A stretch of 53,583 nt of DNA from DASSLY01 sp035689185 (GCA_035689185.1 DASSLY010000054.1:1-53583), one strand, 5' to 3'; shown: positions 24,378-33,014, counted from the first letter of the stretch. Notes: generated from the sequence alone by a model not told the origin. Program-made: numbers and translations.

Positions 24378-24772
24378 CGAACACGGAGAGCAGGAACCAC
24401 GCCAAGAGCTTCCTCCAGAAGGCCCAGGAGTACCTGGACTCAGCTCAGGACAATCTCGAACTCGAGCGCGCGACTCCGGCCGCCGGGGATGCGATCCATG
24501 CCGGCATCAGCGCGAAGGACGCGATCGTGACGGCGTTGACAGGGGAGACCAGCAAGGCGAAGGACCACGCCAAGGCGGTGAAGGAGTTGCGTCAGGCGCT
24601 CGGTGCTCACCGCGATGCTGCAGCGGCTGAGAAGGCGTTGCGAGACCTGATCTCGATGAAGGGCGAAGTCGAGTACGGCGCCACGCTCATCACGCTCGCC
24701 AAGGCGAAGCCTCTCGTCCGGCGAGCGATGGTGCTCGTCGAGATCGCGAAAGACCTGGTGAGGCGGCCCTGA
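24374..24772 (+). CDS. HEPN-domain protein, partner of MNT
   Basis: A 132-residue all-helical protein, MTNTESRNHAKSFLQKAQEY. The stretch AAGDAIHAGISAKDAIVTALTG resembles actinobacterial HEPN proteins found next to nucleotidyltransferases. The classic Rx4-6H ribonuclease motif is not obvious; a C-terminal KGEVEYG stands where related proteins have a substrate or AMPylation Tyr. It is probably the toxin or enzyme partner of the coupled MNT gene. Confidence 0.72.
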   Translation: MTNTESRNHAKSFLQKAQEYLDSAQDNLELERATPAAGDAIHAGISAKDAIVTALTGETSKAKDHAKAVKELRQALGAHRDAAAAEKALRDLISMKGEVEYGATLITLAKAKPLVRRAMVLVEIAKDLVRRP

Positions 24773-24786
24773 TCTGAACTTCGCAA

Positions 24787-24829
24787 AAGTTGTTGAGGTT
24801 CGTCGGATCTAACGACAACACAACAACTT
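24787..24829 (+). terminator. Hairpin after the MNT/HEPN pair
   Basis: AAGTTGTTG at 24787-24795 pairs with CAACAACTT at 24821-24829, with an inner GTCG/CGAC pair. It sits 15 bp after the HEPN stop and ahead of the opposing PIN gene. It has no U-run. A terminator is likely; an operator is possible. The rest of 24773-24937 holds nothing recognisable. Confidence 0.5.
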
Positions 24830-24937
24830 CGTGCCGGGCGGCGTTCAGGCGCCACGGCTGCGGGGAGCGTCGTTACGCCGACCGCCGTGGTCGCTCGGGT
24901 TGGGGGAGCAGGTCGGTGACGCTGGCCGACCTCGTCC

Positions 24938-25276
24938 TCACAGGCATCGGCGGACCGCCCTGGCGAAGTCGGGGACGGCTGCGTCGGCCAGGCGTACGAG
25001 CTGGTCCTCCATCTCCAACGTCGGACTTGAGTAGTCATCGATCAGCTGTCGCAGCACCCTCACCGTTGGTCCGGGGTAGAGGTCCAGCTGGTCGAGCAGG
25101 AGCTTGTCGGGGTGAACGATCTCGATGTCATAGGCGGCGACGCTCTCCTCAGGAAAGTCCCTGAGATTGAACGTGACGAGCACTTCGCAGTCCGCGCTCT
25201 GCCATCCCGAGGTGACGTCGTTGAGGTGGAACCCGAAGAGGACGTTGGTGTCGAAGAGCGCCGGGAACGTCGCCAT
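24938..25276 (-). CDS. PIN-domain toxin with internal deletion
   Basis: A 112-residue protein. It begins like a PIN_3-type toxin (MATFPALFDTNVLFG, first catalytic Asp) and ends like one (EVLVTFNLRDFPEE onward), but the usual central 80-100 residues with the other acidic catalytic residues are absent; residues 16-30 join the two parts in frame. It is therefore probably inactive as a nuclease. The ATG overlaps the antitoxin stop (TGATG). The comparison is with the family layout I know, not an alignment. Confidence 0.7.
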   Translation of the reverse strand: MATFPALFDTNVLFGFHLNDVTSGWQSADCEVLVTFNLRDFPEESVAAYDIEIVHPDKLLLDQLDLYPGPTVRVLRQLIDDYSSPTLEMEDQLVRLADAAVPDFARAVRRCL

Positions 25277-25794
25277 CAGCCGTCGTTGGCGGGGTGTCGC
25301 TTCAGTGACGGCACGCCCTTGGGCAACTTGCCGTAGTGCTCCATCGAGTCCTTGGCAAGCTCGGCCAGAGCCGCTCGTCGCTCGCTCTGGGCGCGCTCCT
25401 GGTAGTCCACGACGTCGCGCCGCGTCACGCGACGATGGCGCCCGGCCATCTCAAACGGGATCGCGCCCGACTGCAGGATCTTGACGAACGTCGGCCGAGA
25501 CATGCCCAGGAAGTCGGCAGCCTCCTGGGTCGTGAGCTTCGCGGAGTAGGGCAGGATCGAGATGCCGTCGCCGAGAGCCAGCACGTTCGCCGCCTCCTCC
25601 AGGACCTGGAACAGCTCCGCCGGGATCGGCACCCGATGACCGTCGGGGCCGACCAGCATGGCCTGCCCCGGCTTTCCGGCGGCGATGTTGATGCCGTTGA
25701 GCACCTGGGCGAACTGGAGCAGCTCCTCGCGCTCCTGATCAGGCAGGTAAGTCTTCGACTGCCGCAGGCGAGCGGTCTTCTCTACGGTGGCCAT
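25276..25794 (-). CDS. Excisionase-family HTH antitoxin
   Basis: A 172-residue protein that looks complete. Residues 85-140 form an excisionase-type HTH (LTTQEAADFLGMSRPTFVKI, then RHRRVTRRDVVDYQERA). The rest, including QAMLVGPDGHRVPIPAELFQ, is typical of antitoxins paired with PIN_3 toxins. It should repress its own promoter through the palindrome at 25808-25820. Its partner toxin is truncated, so it may persist as a stand-alone regulator or anti-addiction gene. Confidence 0.78.
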   Translation of the reverse strand: MATVEKTARLRQSKTYLPDQEREELLQFAQVLNGINIAAGKPGQAMLVGPDGHRVPIPAELFQVLEEAANVLALGDGISILPYSAKLTTQEAADFLGMSRPTFVKILQSGAIPFEMAGRHRRVTRRDVVDYQERAQSERRAALAELAKDSMEHYGKLPKGVPSLKRHPANDG

Positions 25795-25807
25795 GGCTCC
25801 ACTCTAC

Positions 25808-25820
25808 TCGAAATATTCGA
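25808..25820. promoter_or_regulatory. Candidate operator of the PIN antitoxin gene
   Basis: TCGAAATATTCGA, a perfect 13-bp palindrome 14 bp upstream of the antitoxin start, is an AT-rich island in GC-rich DNA. Its place in the divergent region (25795-25996) before the NERD gene could let it control both sides. Confidence 0.5.
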
Positions 25821-25996
25821 AAACCGGTGGGTTGTCGCCGCATGTGCCTCCTTCGGACCGATCCGCGTCAGTCGTTCGCCTGCGGCCGCCGCAGGGAGGC
25901 GATCGCGCGCACCTGCTTGACCTGGTCGGATCGCTGGATTCGGCAGCGCACCAGCGACGTGGATGTCAGCCTTGATCGAGCTTGAGGAGGCAAGTC

Positions 25997-26890
25997 TTGA
26001 CCGACTGGATCGTGCGGCGGTGGGCTCGCTACGGCCACGAGCGCCTGTACGCCGAGACACCTGGCGGGACCGCGCTCGGCTACCTCGACCTGAAGACCGG
26101 TCGCTATCACTCCGACGACCTGAGCAACTTGCCGCTGCTCGAGAAGGCGATCGGCGATCATCTTGCTGGCAAGGAACCGAAGCAGGTGACGTCTGATGCC
26201 CCCGTGGAGGAGGCTGAGGCTCTCGCAGTCGATGCTCCTGCTGAGCCGGTGCTGCCGGCATGGGAAGACATCAGCGGCCACGCGGCTGGCAGCGCAGTCC
26301 GCGAGCAGGCGCTTGCCGCACGTGACGCTCAGGGCAAGGTCCGGCACTTCTTGGCGCGCGCCTTCGACGTGAAGACCGAGGAGCGCGCCTGGCGGATCGG
26401 CGCAGCTGGTGAGCAGGCTGTTGCGTCTCAGCTGGCCAAACTCGGTTCGGAGTGGCGGGTCCTGCACTCGGTCGAGGTTGGCGATCGCGGCTCGGACATC
26501 GATCACTTGCTCGTCGGTCCCGGTGGAGTCCTGACCGTGAACGCCAAGAACCACCCGAACGCCAACGTCTGGGTCGGCGGTGACACGTTCATGGTGAACG
26601 GTCAGCGCGTGCCGTACATCCGCAACAGCAGGCACGAGGCCCAGCGAGCAGGACGTCTGCTCACCGAACAGGTTGGCTTCCCCGTGGCGGTGCTTGGCGT
26701 GATCGCGGTGATCGGCGCCCACAAGGGCTTCAAGATCAAGAAGCAGCCGGAGGATGGCGAGGTCGTCATCGTCCAGCGCCGTCGCATCAGCCGGTACGTC
26801 GAGAACTTGCCGCGGCGACTGACCGACCGTGAGATTGACGCTATCTACGAGCTCGCCCGCCGCTCGACGACGTGGCGGCGGAGTTGTTGA
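25997..26890 (+). CDS. NERD-domain nuclease-related protein
   Basis: A 297-residue protein. The C-terminal half is a NERD domain: GAAGEQAVASQLAKLG near residue 136, GSDIDHLLVGPGGVLTVNAK near residue 166 (the D and the x-x-K of the PD-(D/E)XK-like core, with Asn before Ala-Lys) and a basic end, RRLTDREIDAIYELAR. The TTG at 25997 is preceded at 6 bp by a full GAGGAGG, which decides the start. NERD proteins are thought to act on DNA, but function is mostly unproven. It lies upstream of the Kiwa pair on the same strand, 169 bp apart. Confidence 0.78.
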   Translation: MTDWIVRRWARYGHERLYAETPGGTALGYLDLKTGRYHSDDLSNLPLLEKAIGDHLAGKEPKQVTSDAPVEEAEALAVDAPAEPVLPAWEDISGHAAGSAVREQALAARDAQGKVRHFLARAFDVKTEERAWRIGAAGEQAVASQLAKLGSEWRVLHSVEVGDRGSDIDHLLVGPGGVLTVNAKNHPNANVWVGGDTFMVNGQRVPYIRNSRHEAQRAGRLLTEQVGFPVAVLGVIAVIGAHKGFKIKKQPEDGEVVIVQRRRISRYVENLPRRLTDREIDAIYELARRSTTWRRSC

Positions 26891-26897
26891 TGTCTTG

Positions 26898-26924
26898 CGA
26901 AGGAACTGCAACACAACACCTTCG
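26898..26924 (+). terminator. Weak hairpin after the NERD gene
   Basis: CGAAGG (26898-26903) pairs with CCTTCG (26919-26924) around a 15-base loop rich in CAACAC. It is placed right after the NERD stop. It may be a terminator; the remaining 26925-27059 presumably contains the kwaA promoter, which I could not place. Confidence 0.35.
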
Positions 26925-27059
26925 AGTGCCTAAGCCGGCAGTAATCGCACACCCGAGCAGGTCCACAGCCTGCTCGGGCTGCGGGTCAAGTAGCCCGCCG
27001 AGCGCCCAGGGTCAGCTGACTCCTGCAGACATGACGGTGGTCGCCCCTACAGTCGGAGC

Positions 27060-27578
27060 GTGAAGAAGGTCCCGGGCATCTGGCTACTGGCTTCGGCGTT
27101 CGCGCCGCTGGTGGCGTTGCTCGCGACCCTGAAACTGCCCGAACTCGGGTGGCTCGGATGGGCAGTCCTCTGCGCCTGCGCGCTTGTCGAGGTGTTGTTG
27201 TACCTGTCGCTGCGTAGCCTGAAACTCATTCAGACCGACTCGATCATCACGACCTCGGTCAAGCGGGCTGACGAACGAGTCCTCGCGTTCACCTCGGGCT
27301 ACGTCGTGCCGGTTGTGATCGCGTTGTTCGGCGGTTCGGACGCTACGAAGGTTGTCGGCACAGTGGCTTTGGTTGCACTGCTCGCCCTGATCTACGTGCG
27401 CGCTGGGCTCTACCACCTGAACCCCACCCTCGCCGCAGTGGGCTTCCGCCTCTACGAGGTGACCGCCGAGAACGGCACCGTCACCATGGTCTTGTCGCGT
27501 GCCAACCGCATTCCTCAGCGAGACCAACTCGAATGTCACTACCTTGGTACGGACGTCGCGATCCAGTTGAAGGGATGA
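27060..27578 (+). CDS. kwaA: Kiwa defence membrane protein KwaA
   Basis: A 172-residue integral membrane protein with four predicted helices, near residues 6-24, 30-50, 75-93 and 97-117, and a soluble tail of about 55 residues. Size, helix number and position directly before a DUF4868 gene match KwaA, the membrane sensor of the Kiwa anti-phage system. GTG start at 27060. The stop overlaps the kwaB start as ATGA. The sequence of KwaA is poorly conserved, so the call rests on architecture plus its partner. Confidence 0.75.
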   Translation: MKKVPGIWLLASAFAPLVALLATLKLPELGWLGWAVLCACALVEVLLYLSLRSLKLIQTDSIITTSVKRADERVLAFTSGYVVPVVIALFGGSDATKVVGTVALVALLALIYVRAGLYHLNPTLAAVGFRLYEVTAENGTVTMVLSRANRIPQRDQLECHYLGTDVAIQLKG

Positions 27579-28528
27579 CCGTGAGCTCTGAGGATGCCCG
27601 GCAAGCCCTGGCCGACGCGCTGGCCGCGAACCCTGCGGGGCTGAACAACTTTGTGCTCCGCGGCGAGGCCCTGTCTGATGCCGAAGTAACGCGGTACAGC
27701 CTGGTACAGGAGATGGCCACGACTGTCACCGAGGACATCCTGAAGGCTGTCGGTTCCCTCAGCACGAAGCAGTTCCTCGACTACGACCCGTCGTACCAGA
27801 CAAGTACCTCTCAGGTCCTGGTCGAGAAGCTTGTTGAGATCTCGGAATTGGCTGCGGCAGATGCAGCGGTCCGGCTCGGCGATGTCGACTTCGACTCTGG
27901 CGGGGATCTGGTCGTCGCGCTTGCGCATACCGTCGGAGCGGGGGAGCACCGGATTGTGGCCTACCGTGTTAAGGGCCCTGGCATCGCCACCCGGCGCTCT
28001 AGGGGCATCACGTTGATCCCGCGCGACGGCGTATACCGGCCAGTCGAGGGTGATGTCCTCTTCTACGAGCCGCGGTTCGATGTCTTCACATGCGGTGAGT
28101 ACGCGTACTTCACAAGCGTTTCCCTGATCCAGACCAAGTTGCACTCCGAAGACAAGGCGCGTGCGCTGGCCAAGACCACACTGGCCAAGGTGACCGCCAA
28201 GGTCGAGATCGACGGCTTCGCCGAGTTGGAGCAGGCAGTGATGGACGATCCTAATCTCCGCGCCAAGATGGCGGCCGTGGCGCGGCTGGTCGACGGCGAC
28301 CCCTCTTACGCGGAGAATCTCACGACCGCGAAGTTAGTGCAGTTCGTGCTGACCAACCCTGACTACAAGATTCCGGTCTCGACACTGAACGGCAAGAAGG
28401 TGCTGCTGTTCGACCCCTCCCCACAGCATCGGCACCAGATTCCTCGCCTGTTCGCTGACGATTACCTCCACAGCTATCTAACTGACCGCAACTACGAGGC
28501 CGGCTCGAAGCAGCGGGTCGAGAAGTGA
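27575..28528 (+). CDS. kwaB: Kiwa defence effector KwaB (DUF4868)
   Basis: A 317-residue soluble protein with DUF4868 landmarks: VLFYEPRFDVFTCGEYAYF near residue 175, FAELEQAVMDDPNLRAKMAA near residue 218, a helix ending KLVQFVLTNP, and the C-terminal DDYLHSYLTDRNYEAGSKQR. In Kiwa, KwaB is the DNA-binding effector that joins membrane KwaA to stop late phage replication. ATG 27575 is fixed by the ATGA overlap and an upstream GAAGGG. The 97 bp after the stop separate it from the opposing HTH gene. Confidence 0.8.
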   Translation: MTVSSEDARQALADALAANPAGLNNFVLRGEALSDAEVTRYSLVQEMATTVTEDILKAVGSLSTKQFLDYDPSYQTSTSQVLVEKLVEISELAAADAAVRLGDVDFDSGGDLVVALAHTVGAGEHRIVAYRVKGPGIATRRSRGITLIPRDGVYRPVEGDVLFYEPRFDVFTCGEYAYFTSVSLIQTKLHSEDKARALAKTTLAKVTAKVEIDGFAELEQAVMDDPNLRAKMAAVARLVDGDPSYAENLTTAKLVQFVLTNPDYKIPVSTLNGKKVLLFDPSPQHRHQIPRLFADDYLHSYLTDRNYEAGSKQRVEK

Positions 28529-28625
28529 TTGACCCGTGTGGTCGAGACAGTCGTCCGCGCTGAGGCAGCCACTGCGGTAAGTCGACGCTCCAACGGCAGC
28601 ACCTGCCGAGCGTCTCAACGCTGGG

Positions 28626-28904
28626 TCACGCCGTACGCCTTCGCTTCGGCTGGGGAAGCAGGGCGATGAGGTCCACCTCCTCCCTACTCGGCGTGACGAG
28701 CGCCTCCAGCGTGGCCTCCGCCAGCGCCATCCGCTTCTCCTCCCACGCCAGGAGCTGGTCGAGGCGCCACCGGTCCGGGTGGGTCATCACGGGTGGCGGG
28801 ACCAACTCTCGGTCCTTGAGGTTCTGGTAGCCCTTCGTCTTGCCCCAGCCGTAGCGGGCCATCACCTCGCTCGCGTTGAGGAAGACGTGGCGTGGGTCGT
28901 CCAT
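28626..28904 (-). CDS. Small HTH protein, excisionase/AlpA-like
   Basis: A 92-residue DNA-binding protein: MDDPRHVFLNASEVMARYGW followed by KTKGYQNLKDRELVPPPV, a winged-helix pattern of the AlpA/Xis class, then a helical tail ending PKRRRTA. A GTG at 28911-28913 would give three more residues and a GTGA overlap with the upstream gene. A broken copy lies at 22879-23159. Likely involved in excision or in controlling the integrase or relaxase. Confidence 0.75.
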   Translation of the reverse strand: MDDPRHVFLNASEVMARYGWGKTKGYQNLKDRELVPPPVMTHPDRWRLDQLLAWEEKRMALAEATLEALVTPSREEVDLIALLPQPKRRRTA

Positions 28905-28909
28905 GGCTC

Positions 28910-29158
28910 TCACACCGCCTTGGGTCGACCGATGACGGGCCGGGCGGCGAGCCGTTGCTCGCGGATGAAGCGGCGCAGGTCGCCGACCGTCGTGTAGAGC
29001 CGCCGGCCGATCTTGAAGAACTCCGGGCCGGTGCCCATCTGTCGCCACCAGCGGACGGTGTTCGGCGAGGTCTGCAGGATCTCGGCGACCTCGTCGAGGG
29101 TCAGCAGCTCCTCTTCGTGGCGAGCGTGGAAGGGGACGTCGTTGGCGTTCTTGCTCAT
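28910..29158 (-). CDS. Excisionase-like HTH protein
   Basis: An 82-residue protein with the MerR/Xis-type HTH of actinobacterial integrative elements: LTLDEVAEILQTSPNTVRWW, then GPEFFKIGRRLYTTVGDLRRF. It starts at 29158 with an upstream AGGAGG (29161-29167) and is followed by the coupled HTH gene. Expected to bend att DNA and direct the integrase toward excision. Confidence 0.82.
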   Translation of the reverse strand: MSKNANDVPFHARHEEELLTLDEVAEILQTSPNTVRWWRQMGTGPEFFKIGRRLYTTVGDLRRFIREQRLAARPVIGRPKAV

Positions 29159-29250
29159 GATTCCTCCTGGTTGATGTGGGCCAGCGCGAATCGGCGTGAT
29201 CCGCGGTCAACAGGGAGGTGCACCCGGCGGTCCACCAAATCGGCCAAATA

Positions 29251-29274
29251 CGTCCGATCGGATATCATCGGCTC
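29251..29274. promoter_or_regulatory. Divergent control region of xis and the XRE gene
   Basis: Between the excisionase-like gene (minus) and the XRE gene (plus) lie the palindrome TCCGATCGGA (29253-29262) and, touching it, GATATC. A TATCAT at 29263-29268 ends 6 bp before the GTG at 29275, consistent with the -10 of a leaderless transcript. The XRE protein probably binds here to hold the element in its integrated state. Confidence 0.45.
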
Positions 29275-29979
29275 GTGGACCGCTCGTTCCTCATCGAGAG
29301 GGCGCGACGAGCGAGGGGTCTGACGCAGGCCCAGCTCGCCCGGCTGGCCGGCACGTCGCAGGCGACGCTGTCGGCGTACGAGCGTGGGCTGAAGTCGCCC
29401 TCGCTGAAGGTCGCATCGCGGATCCTGTCTGCGACGGACCATGAGCTGACGCTGCGGACGCAGGTCGACTGGGCGGAGCACCATCCGAAGGGGATCGTGA
29501 AGTTCTGGGCGCCCAGCATGCTCTGGGCGGTGGAGCCGCCGACGTGCTTCGCGACGCTGCGCATCCCTGACGAGATTCGCAACACCGGGATGCGCACCTG
29601 GAACATGCGCGACAGAGATGAGCGGCGTGGCGTCTACGAGCAGCTGATTCGTCGCGGCCTGCCGCAGCAGATGATCCGCTGGATCGATGGCGGGTTGCTG
29701 GTCGACGTCTGGGACGAGCTCGACCTCCCCGATCCGGTCCGGCAAGCCTGGGAGTCGGCCATCAGATTCGCCACGCTGCCGCTGGATGTGGACGGCCTGC
29801 GCTTCTACTTCAGGGAGAACCCGGAGGTTGCCCCCAAAGCACGAGTCCGGGGCTACGAACCCCTGCCACCTCCGCCTCCACCACCTCCGCAGCGACGCTC
29901 GCGGTTCGACCCGCGTCCGTTGCCTCAGCGAGATCAGAGTCCGAGGCTCGGGCCGGAGGAGGACGCCGGAGGCCGGTAG
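29275..29979 (+). CDS. XRE-family regulator of the element
   Basis: A 234-residue protein. The N-terminal Cro/CI HTH is clear (LIERARRARGLTQAQLARLA, GTSQATLSAYERGLKSPSLK). The middle (residues 60-180) is not recognised. The C-terminus is Pro/Arg-rich with a run of eight or so Pro. GTG 29275 is favoured because the HTH begins there; an in-frame GTG at 29218 is possible. The 3' end overlaps the relaxase 3' end by 46 bp, tail to tail. Likely the maintenance repressor of the mobile element. Confidence 0.75.
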   Translation: MDRSFLIERARRARGLTQAQLARLAGTSQATLSAYERGLKSPSLKVASRILSATDHELTLRTQVDWAEHHPKGIVKFWAPSMLWAVEPPTCFATLRIPDEIRNTGMRTWNMRDRDERRGVYEQLIRRGLPQQMIRWIDGGLLVDVWDELDLPDPVRQAWESAIRFATLPLDVDGLRFYFRENPEVAPKARVRGYEPLPPPPPPPPQRRSRFDPRPLPQRDQSPRLGPEEDAGGR

Positions 29980-32495
29980 CCGAAGTCCTCCTCGCGTCGC
30001 GGCGCGGCCGGCGGGCGAATGGCAGGACGCTTGGGTGCGTTCGGTCCGTAGCGCTCGATGGCGTCAGCGGCGGCTTCCCGTGCGTGTGCTGGACCGAGGT
30101 CGGCGCGATCACGACCGAACACGTCGACCCACTGCTTGCGGGCATCCTCCACCGACTCGGCCACGAGATGGGCGACGTTGCGCTCCCGGCCGCGCGTCAT
30201 CCCGACGTACGCCGAGGCCGCGCCGGTGTGCTCGCCGACGAGGACGTGGGAGATCGGCACGGTGGAGCCTTGCGCGCCGTACGCGGTGGTGGCGTAGGCA
30301 AGCTCGACATGGGCGCGCACGTAGTCGGGCGGCAGGACTCGCCTGCCCGCGTCGCCCTGCACGATGAGACCGCTGTTCGTGCACTCGAGCACGGTCCAAG
30401 TCTCGCGGTTCGCCACGTCAGCATCGCGGTCGTTGCGCCGCGTGGCGATCTTATCGCCCCGGCCGATCCGCTCGCCCGCCGCGGTGATCACTCCATCGGT
30501 CACCTCGCCCACGGCCTTGCGGACTTGGTGGGCGAGGCCGTTGATCCTGGCGACCTGCTCGCCTGTGTCCGCGACCACGAGCTCGCCGCACGTTGTGCGC
30601 ACCGCGAGCCTCTGCTGTCGCTCGACGTCGCTGGCGTGGATCACCACGTCGCCGCGACGCACCAGCTCGTCGAAGACGTCACCGGGTCCATCGCCCCTCC
30701 GCATCCGCAACGACAACTCGGCGTAGGTGGGATCGTTGAACCGACGGACGGTGTCGAGCTGGATGATCCGGTCGGGTGCGTAGCGTATGGCGAGGTCGAG
30801 GACGCCGCCTCGCCCGACGGCAGGCAGCTGGTGCCGGTCACCGATCAGCAGGACTGTTACGCCGGCTTCGTCGGCCAGACGCAGCAGCGCGCGGGCGGTG
30901 TCCTGGTCGAGCATGCCGGCCTCGTCCACCACCAATGCGTCGCCGCGGATCAGCTGAGCCGAGGGCAACGGCTCCGACTGGTCGCGGCTCCAGCGACCGT
31001 CCTCGTCCCAGCGGAACCCGTGCTGATGCAGCAGCCAAGCGACTGAGTGAGCCGCGGTTCCGATCTCGTAGGCCGCGACCTGTGCGGCCTTCCGCGTAGG
31101 CGTCACGACCAGCATCTGACGGCCGGCGTCTTCGAGCGCCTTGCGCGTTGCGGCCAGGCGGGTGGTCTTGCCGGCTCCTGCTGCGCCCTCGACGATTGTG
31201 ATGCCCTTGGCCTCGGCCCGCCCTGCGATCCGGTCGACGATCTCATGCTCCACCGCCAGCACGTCGGTCGACGTCAAGGCGCGGACATGCTCGGGGACGT
31301 CGGCTCGGCTGAGAAGGGGACGGGAAGCGGCAACCACTCGGGCGCTCAGGTCCTCGGCGAGCTCGCGCCGTACCACGCCGTCGATGACCCTGCCCGTCGC
31401 TGCGAGCAGTTGCTCGACCTCACCCCGGGCGTCGGCCGCGTTCCACGCCGACCGGTGTGCGCCCAGCCGGACGAGCGCTATCTCGACCAGAGTGTTGCGA
31501 TCCAGTGATCCGGGGAGCAGTGGTGCCGCCGTGGGAACGGATCTGGATGCAACGTCGTCCCGTGCGTAGCCGAGCTCGTGCAGCTCCTCGAGCCACCGCT
31601 GCCGCAGTTCCTCGCCCGAGGTCGGCACTACCTTGTCGGGGCGGGCGTCTGCCCATGCCCTGCGGTCCCATGCCTGCCGCAGCGCCGGCCCAGGCTCCTC
31701 ACCGGGATGCTCTGAGCGCCATTGGGCTTCGTAGGAGTCGATGTTGGTCTCGATCTGCCGCGCTCTGGCACTGAACGCCCCGGCGTACGGTGCGAGCTCG
31801 GTGATCTCGCCGGTCTCGGGGTCGAGGGTGAGGCCGCCCGCGGCGAGCGATGCCCGGAACCCCGGGTTGGTCATCACGGCCGCGTGCCCGATCCCGTTGA
31901 TCGCCTCCAGGCTGTCGCGGACGCCGACCGTGTGTAGGCCCCGCCACTTGCCCTCGGCGAAGACTCGGGCGTTGACCTGGAGATGCAGGTGCCGGTGGGG
32001 ATCCCCGGCCCGAGACGTGAAGTGGCGAACGACCGCCGCCTCGATCTGCTCGACCGGCACCTGCACCTGGCGACCACGCGGCCCGACGCGGGTCGTCGCA
32101 TGCGAAGCAAGCCAGCCGATGATCTCTTCGGCCGCCGCCATCTGCGCGGCGTCGTACGCTGCCGCGACCTCAGGGTGAAGTGCAGCGGCGAGTGACCAGG
32201 TCTTCGGGCCGTTGACGGTCACCTCGACGAACCGCACCGCGTTGTCGTCAGTGCGCAGCCGGCCCTTGGCGGTCCCCGTCTCGACGTCGTACCCCGCGAC
32301 CCACTTCTCGTAGGTCTCTCCTTCCATGTCGGTGCGGCGCTCGATGCCGTCGGGGGTGGCGACGAACCGCATGGCGACGCCGCTGCCCTCGGCAAGGTAG
32401 TAGTCGTCAGCGCGCGACCGGTCGGCCTCGACGTAGTGCCGAGCCGCCGCCGCTGCTCCGCGGTAGACCTTCATGCCACCGTGCAGCGAAATCAC
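29934..32495 (-). CDS. MobF/TrwC-type conjugative relaxase-helicase
   Basis: About 853 residues. The N-terminal relaxase has DDYYLAEGSG near residue 31, the metal-binding triad in GDPHRHLHLQVNARV near residue 165 and GPKTWSLAAAL near 98. The C-terminal RecD/TraI-like helicase has Walker A VEGAAGAGKTT near residue 478, LVVDEAGMLDQ near 545 and YATTAYGAQGST near 745. It would nick oriT, stay on the 5' end and unwind DNA for transfer. GTG 32495 (VISLHGG) is chosen; AGGGAGGTGA overlaps it, so ATG 32474 is an alternative. It is shorter than many TraA-like relaxases. Confidence 0.88.
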   Translation of the reverse strand: MISLHGGMKVYRGAAAAARHYVEADRSRADDYYLAEGSGVAMRFVATPDGIERRTDMEGETYEKWVAGYDVETGTAKGRLRTDDNAVRFVEVTVNGPKTWSLAAALHPEVAAAYDAAQMAAAEEIIGWLASHATTRVGPRGRQVQVPVEQIEAAVVRHFTSRAGDPHRHLHLQVNARVFAEGKWRGLHTVGVRDSLEAINGIGHAAVMTNPGFRASLAAGGLTLDPETGEITELAPYAGAFSARARQIETNIDSYEAQWRSEHPGEEPGPALRQAWDRRAWADARPDKVVPTSGEELRQRWLEELHELGYARDDVASRSVPTAAPLLPGSLDRNTLVEIALVRLGAHRSAWNAADARGEVEQLLAATGRVIDGVVRRELAEDLSARVVAASRPLLSRADVPEHVRALTSTDVLAVEHEIVDRIAGRAEAKGITIVEGAAGAGKTTRLAATRKALEDAGRQMLVVTPTRKAAQVAAYEIGTAAHSVAWLLHQHGFRWDEDGRWSRDQSEPLPSAQLIRGDALVVDEAGMLDQDTARALLRLADEAGVTVLLIGDRHQLPAVGRGGVLDLAIRYAPDRIIQLDTVRRFNDPTYAELSLRMRRGDGPGDVFDELVRRGDVVIHASDVERQQRLAVRTTCGELVVADTGEQVARINGLAHQVRKAVGEVTDGVITAAGERIGRGDKIATRRNDRDADVANRETWTVLECTNSGLIVQGDAGRRVLPPDYVRAHVELAYATTAYGAQGSTVPISHVLVGEHTGAASAYVGMTRGRERNVAHLVAESVEDARKQWVDVFGRDRADLGPAHAREAAADAIERYGPNAPKRPAIRPPAAPRREEDFGYRPPASSSGPSLGL

Positions 32496-33014
32496 CTCCC
32501 TCAACAACCGTCGGCAACCGCATACCCGCAGGTCAGAGCCGATCTCCGCGTCCCAGACCTCACCAACTTTCGTAGCATGCGTGCCGCTGGAAGGAGTGGT
32601 GAGAAGCGGGCAGACGGGAGGGAGATTGTGGAGCCATTGGTGGTTGGTGGTGGACGCGTGGGGAGTGAGGAGATGGCGTAGGCAGGGCGGAATGGAGGGA
32701 ACGTGGAAGGGATCGGCGTCGGCCGTCTCGCGCAGCCGCCGCCGCTCGAGCTTTGGCCACTGCATCGAGAGTCTTCAGCCGACACGTCAGCCGCCCATCG
32801 CAGTCCGTCGACCGGGTCTTCTGCCTCCCGAGGGCGGCATGACTGGCTGCCGTGCCGATCTGCGGGTTCGGCGGGTTGTGACGCTCGTTCTGACTAGGGT
32901 GGCCTGGACGGCTCTCGGCCGGGTTGCTCCGGCGCTCGCTGGGCTGTCGCGACGTGCAAAGAAGCCGCACCGGCACGCCCGTCTCGGTGCGCACGAGGGC
33001 TTGGAGTAGTGGCG
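32496..33014. other. Gene-free divergent region, possible oriT
   Basis: About 520 bp separate the relaxase and hsdM, which point away from each other. I find no supported gene; open frames here lack protein-like composition. Positions 32588-32709 are strikingly strand-asymmetric: the plus strand is G/A-rich with few C. The region should contain the promoters of both operons. As DNA next to a relaxase gene it is the best place to seek oriT, though I could not define a nick-site inverted repeat. Confidence 0.4.

Noticed and set aside
32473..33009. Open frame of 178 codons between relaxase and hsdM
   Set aside because: Arg/Ser-rich, no ribosome-binding site, no family resemblance; it spans the presumed promoters.
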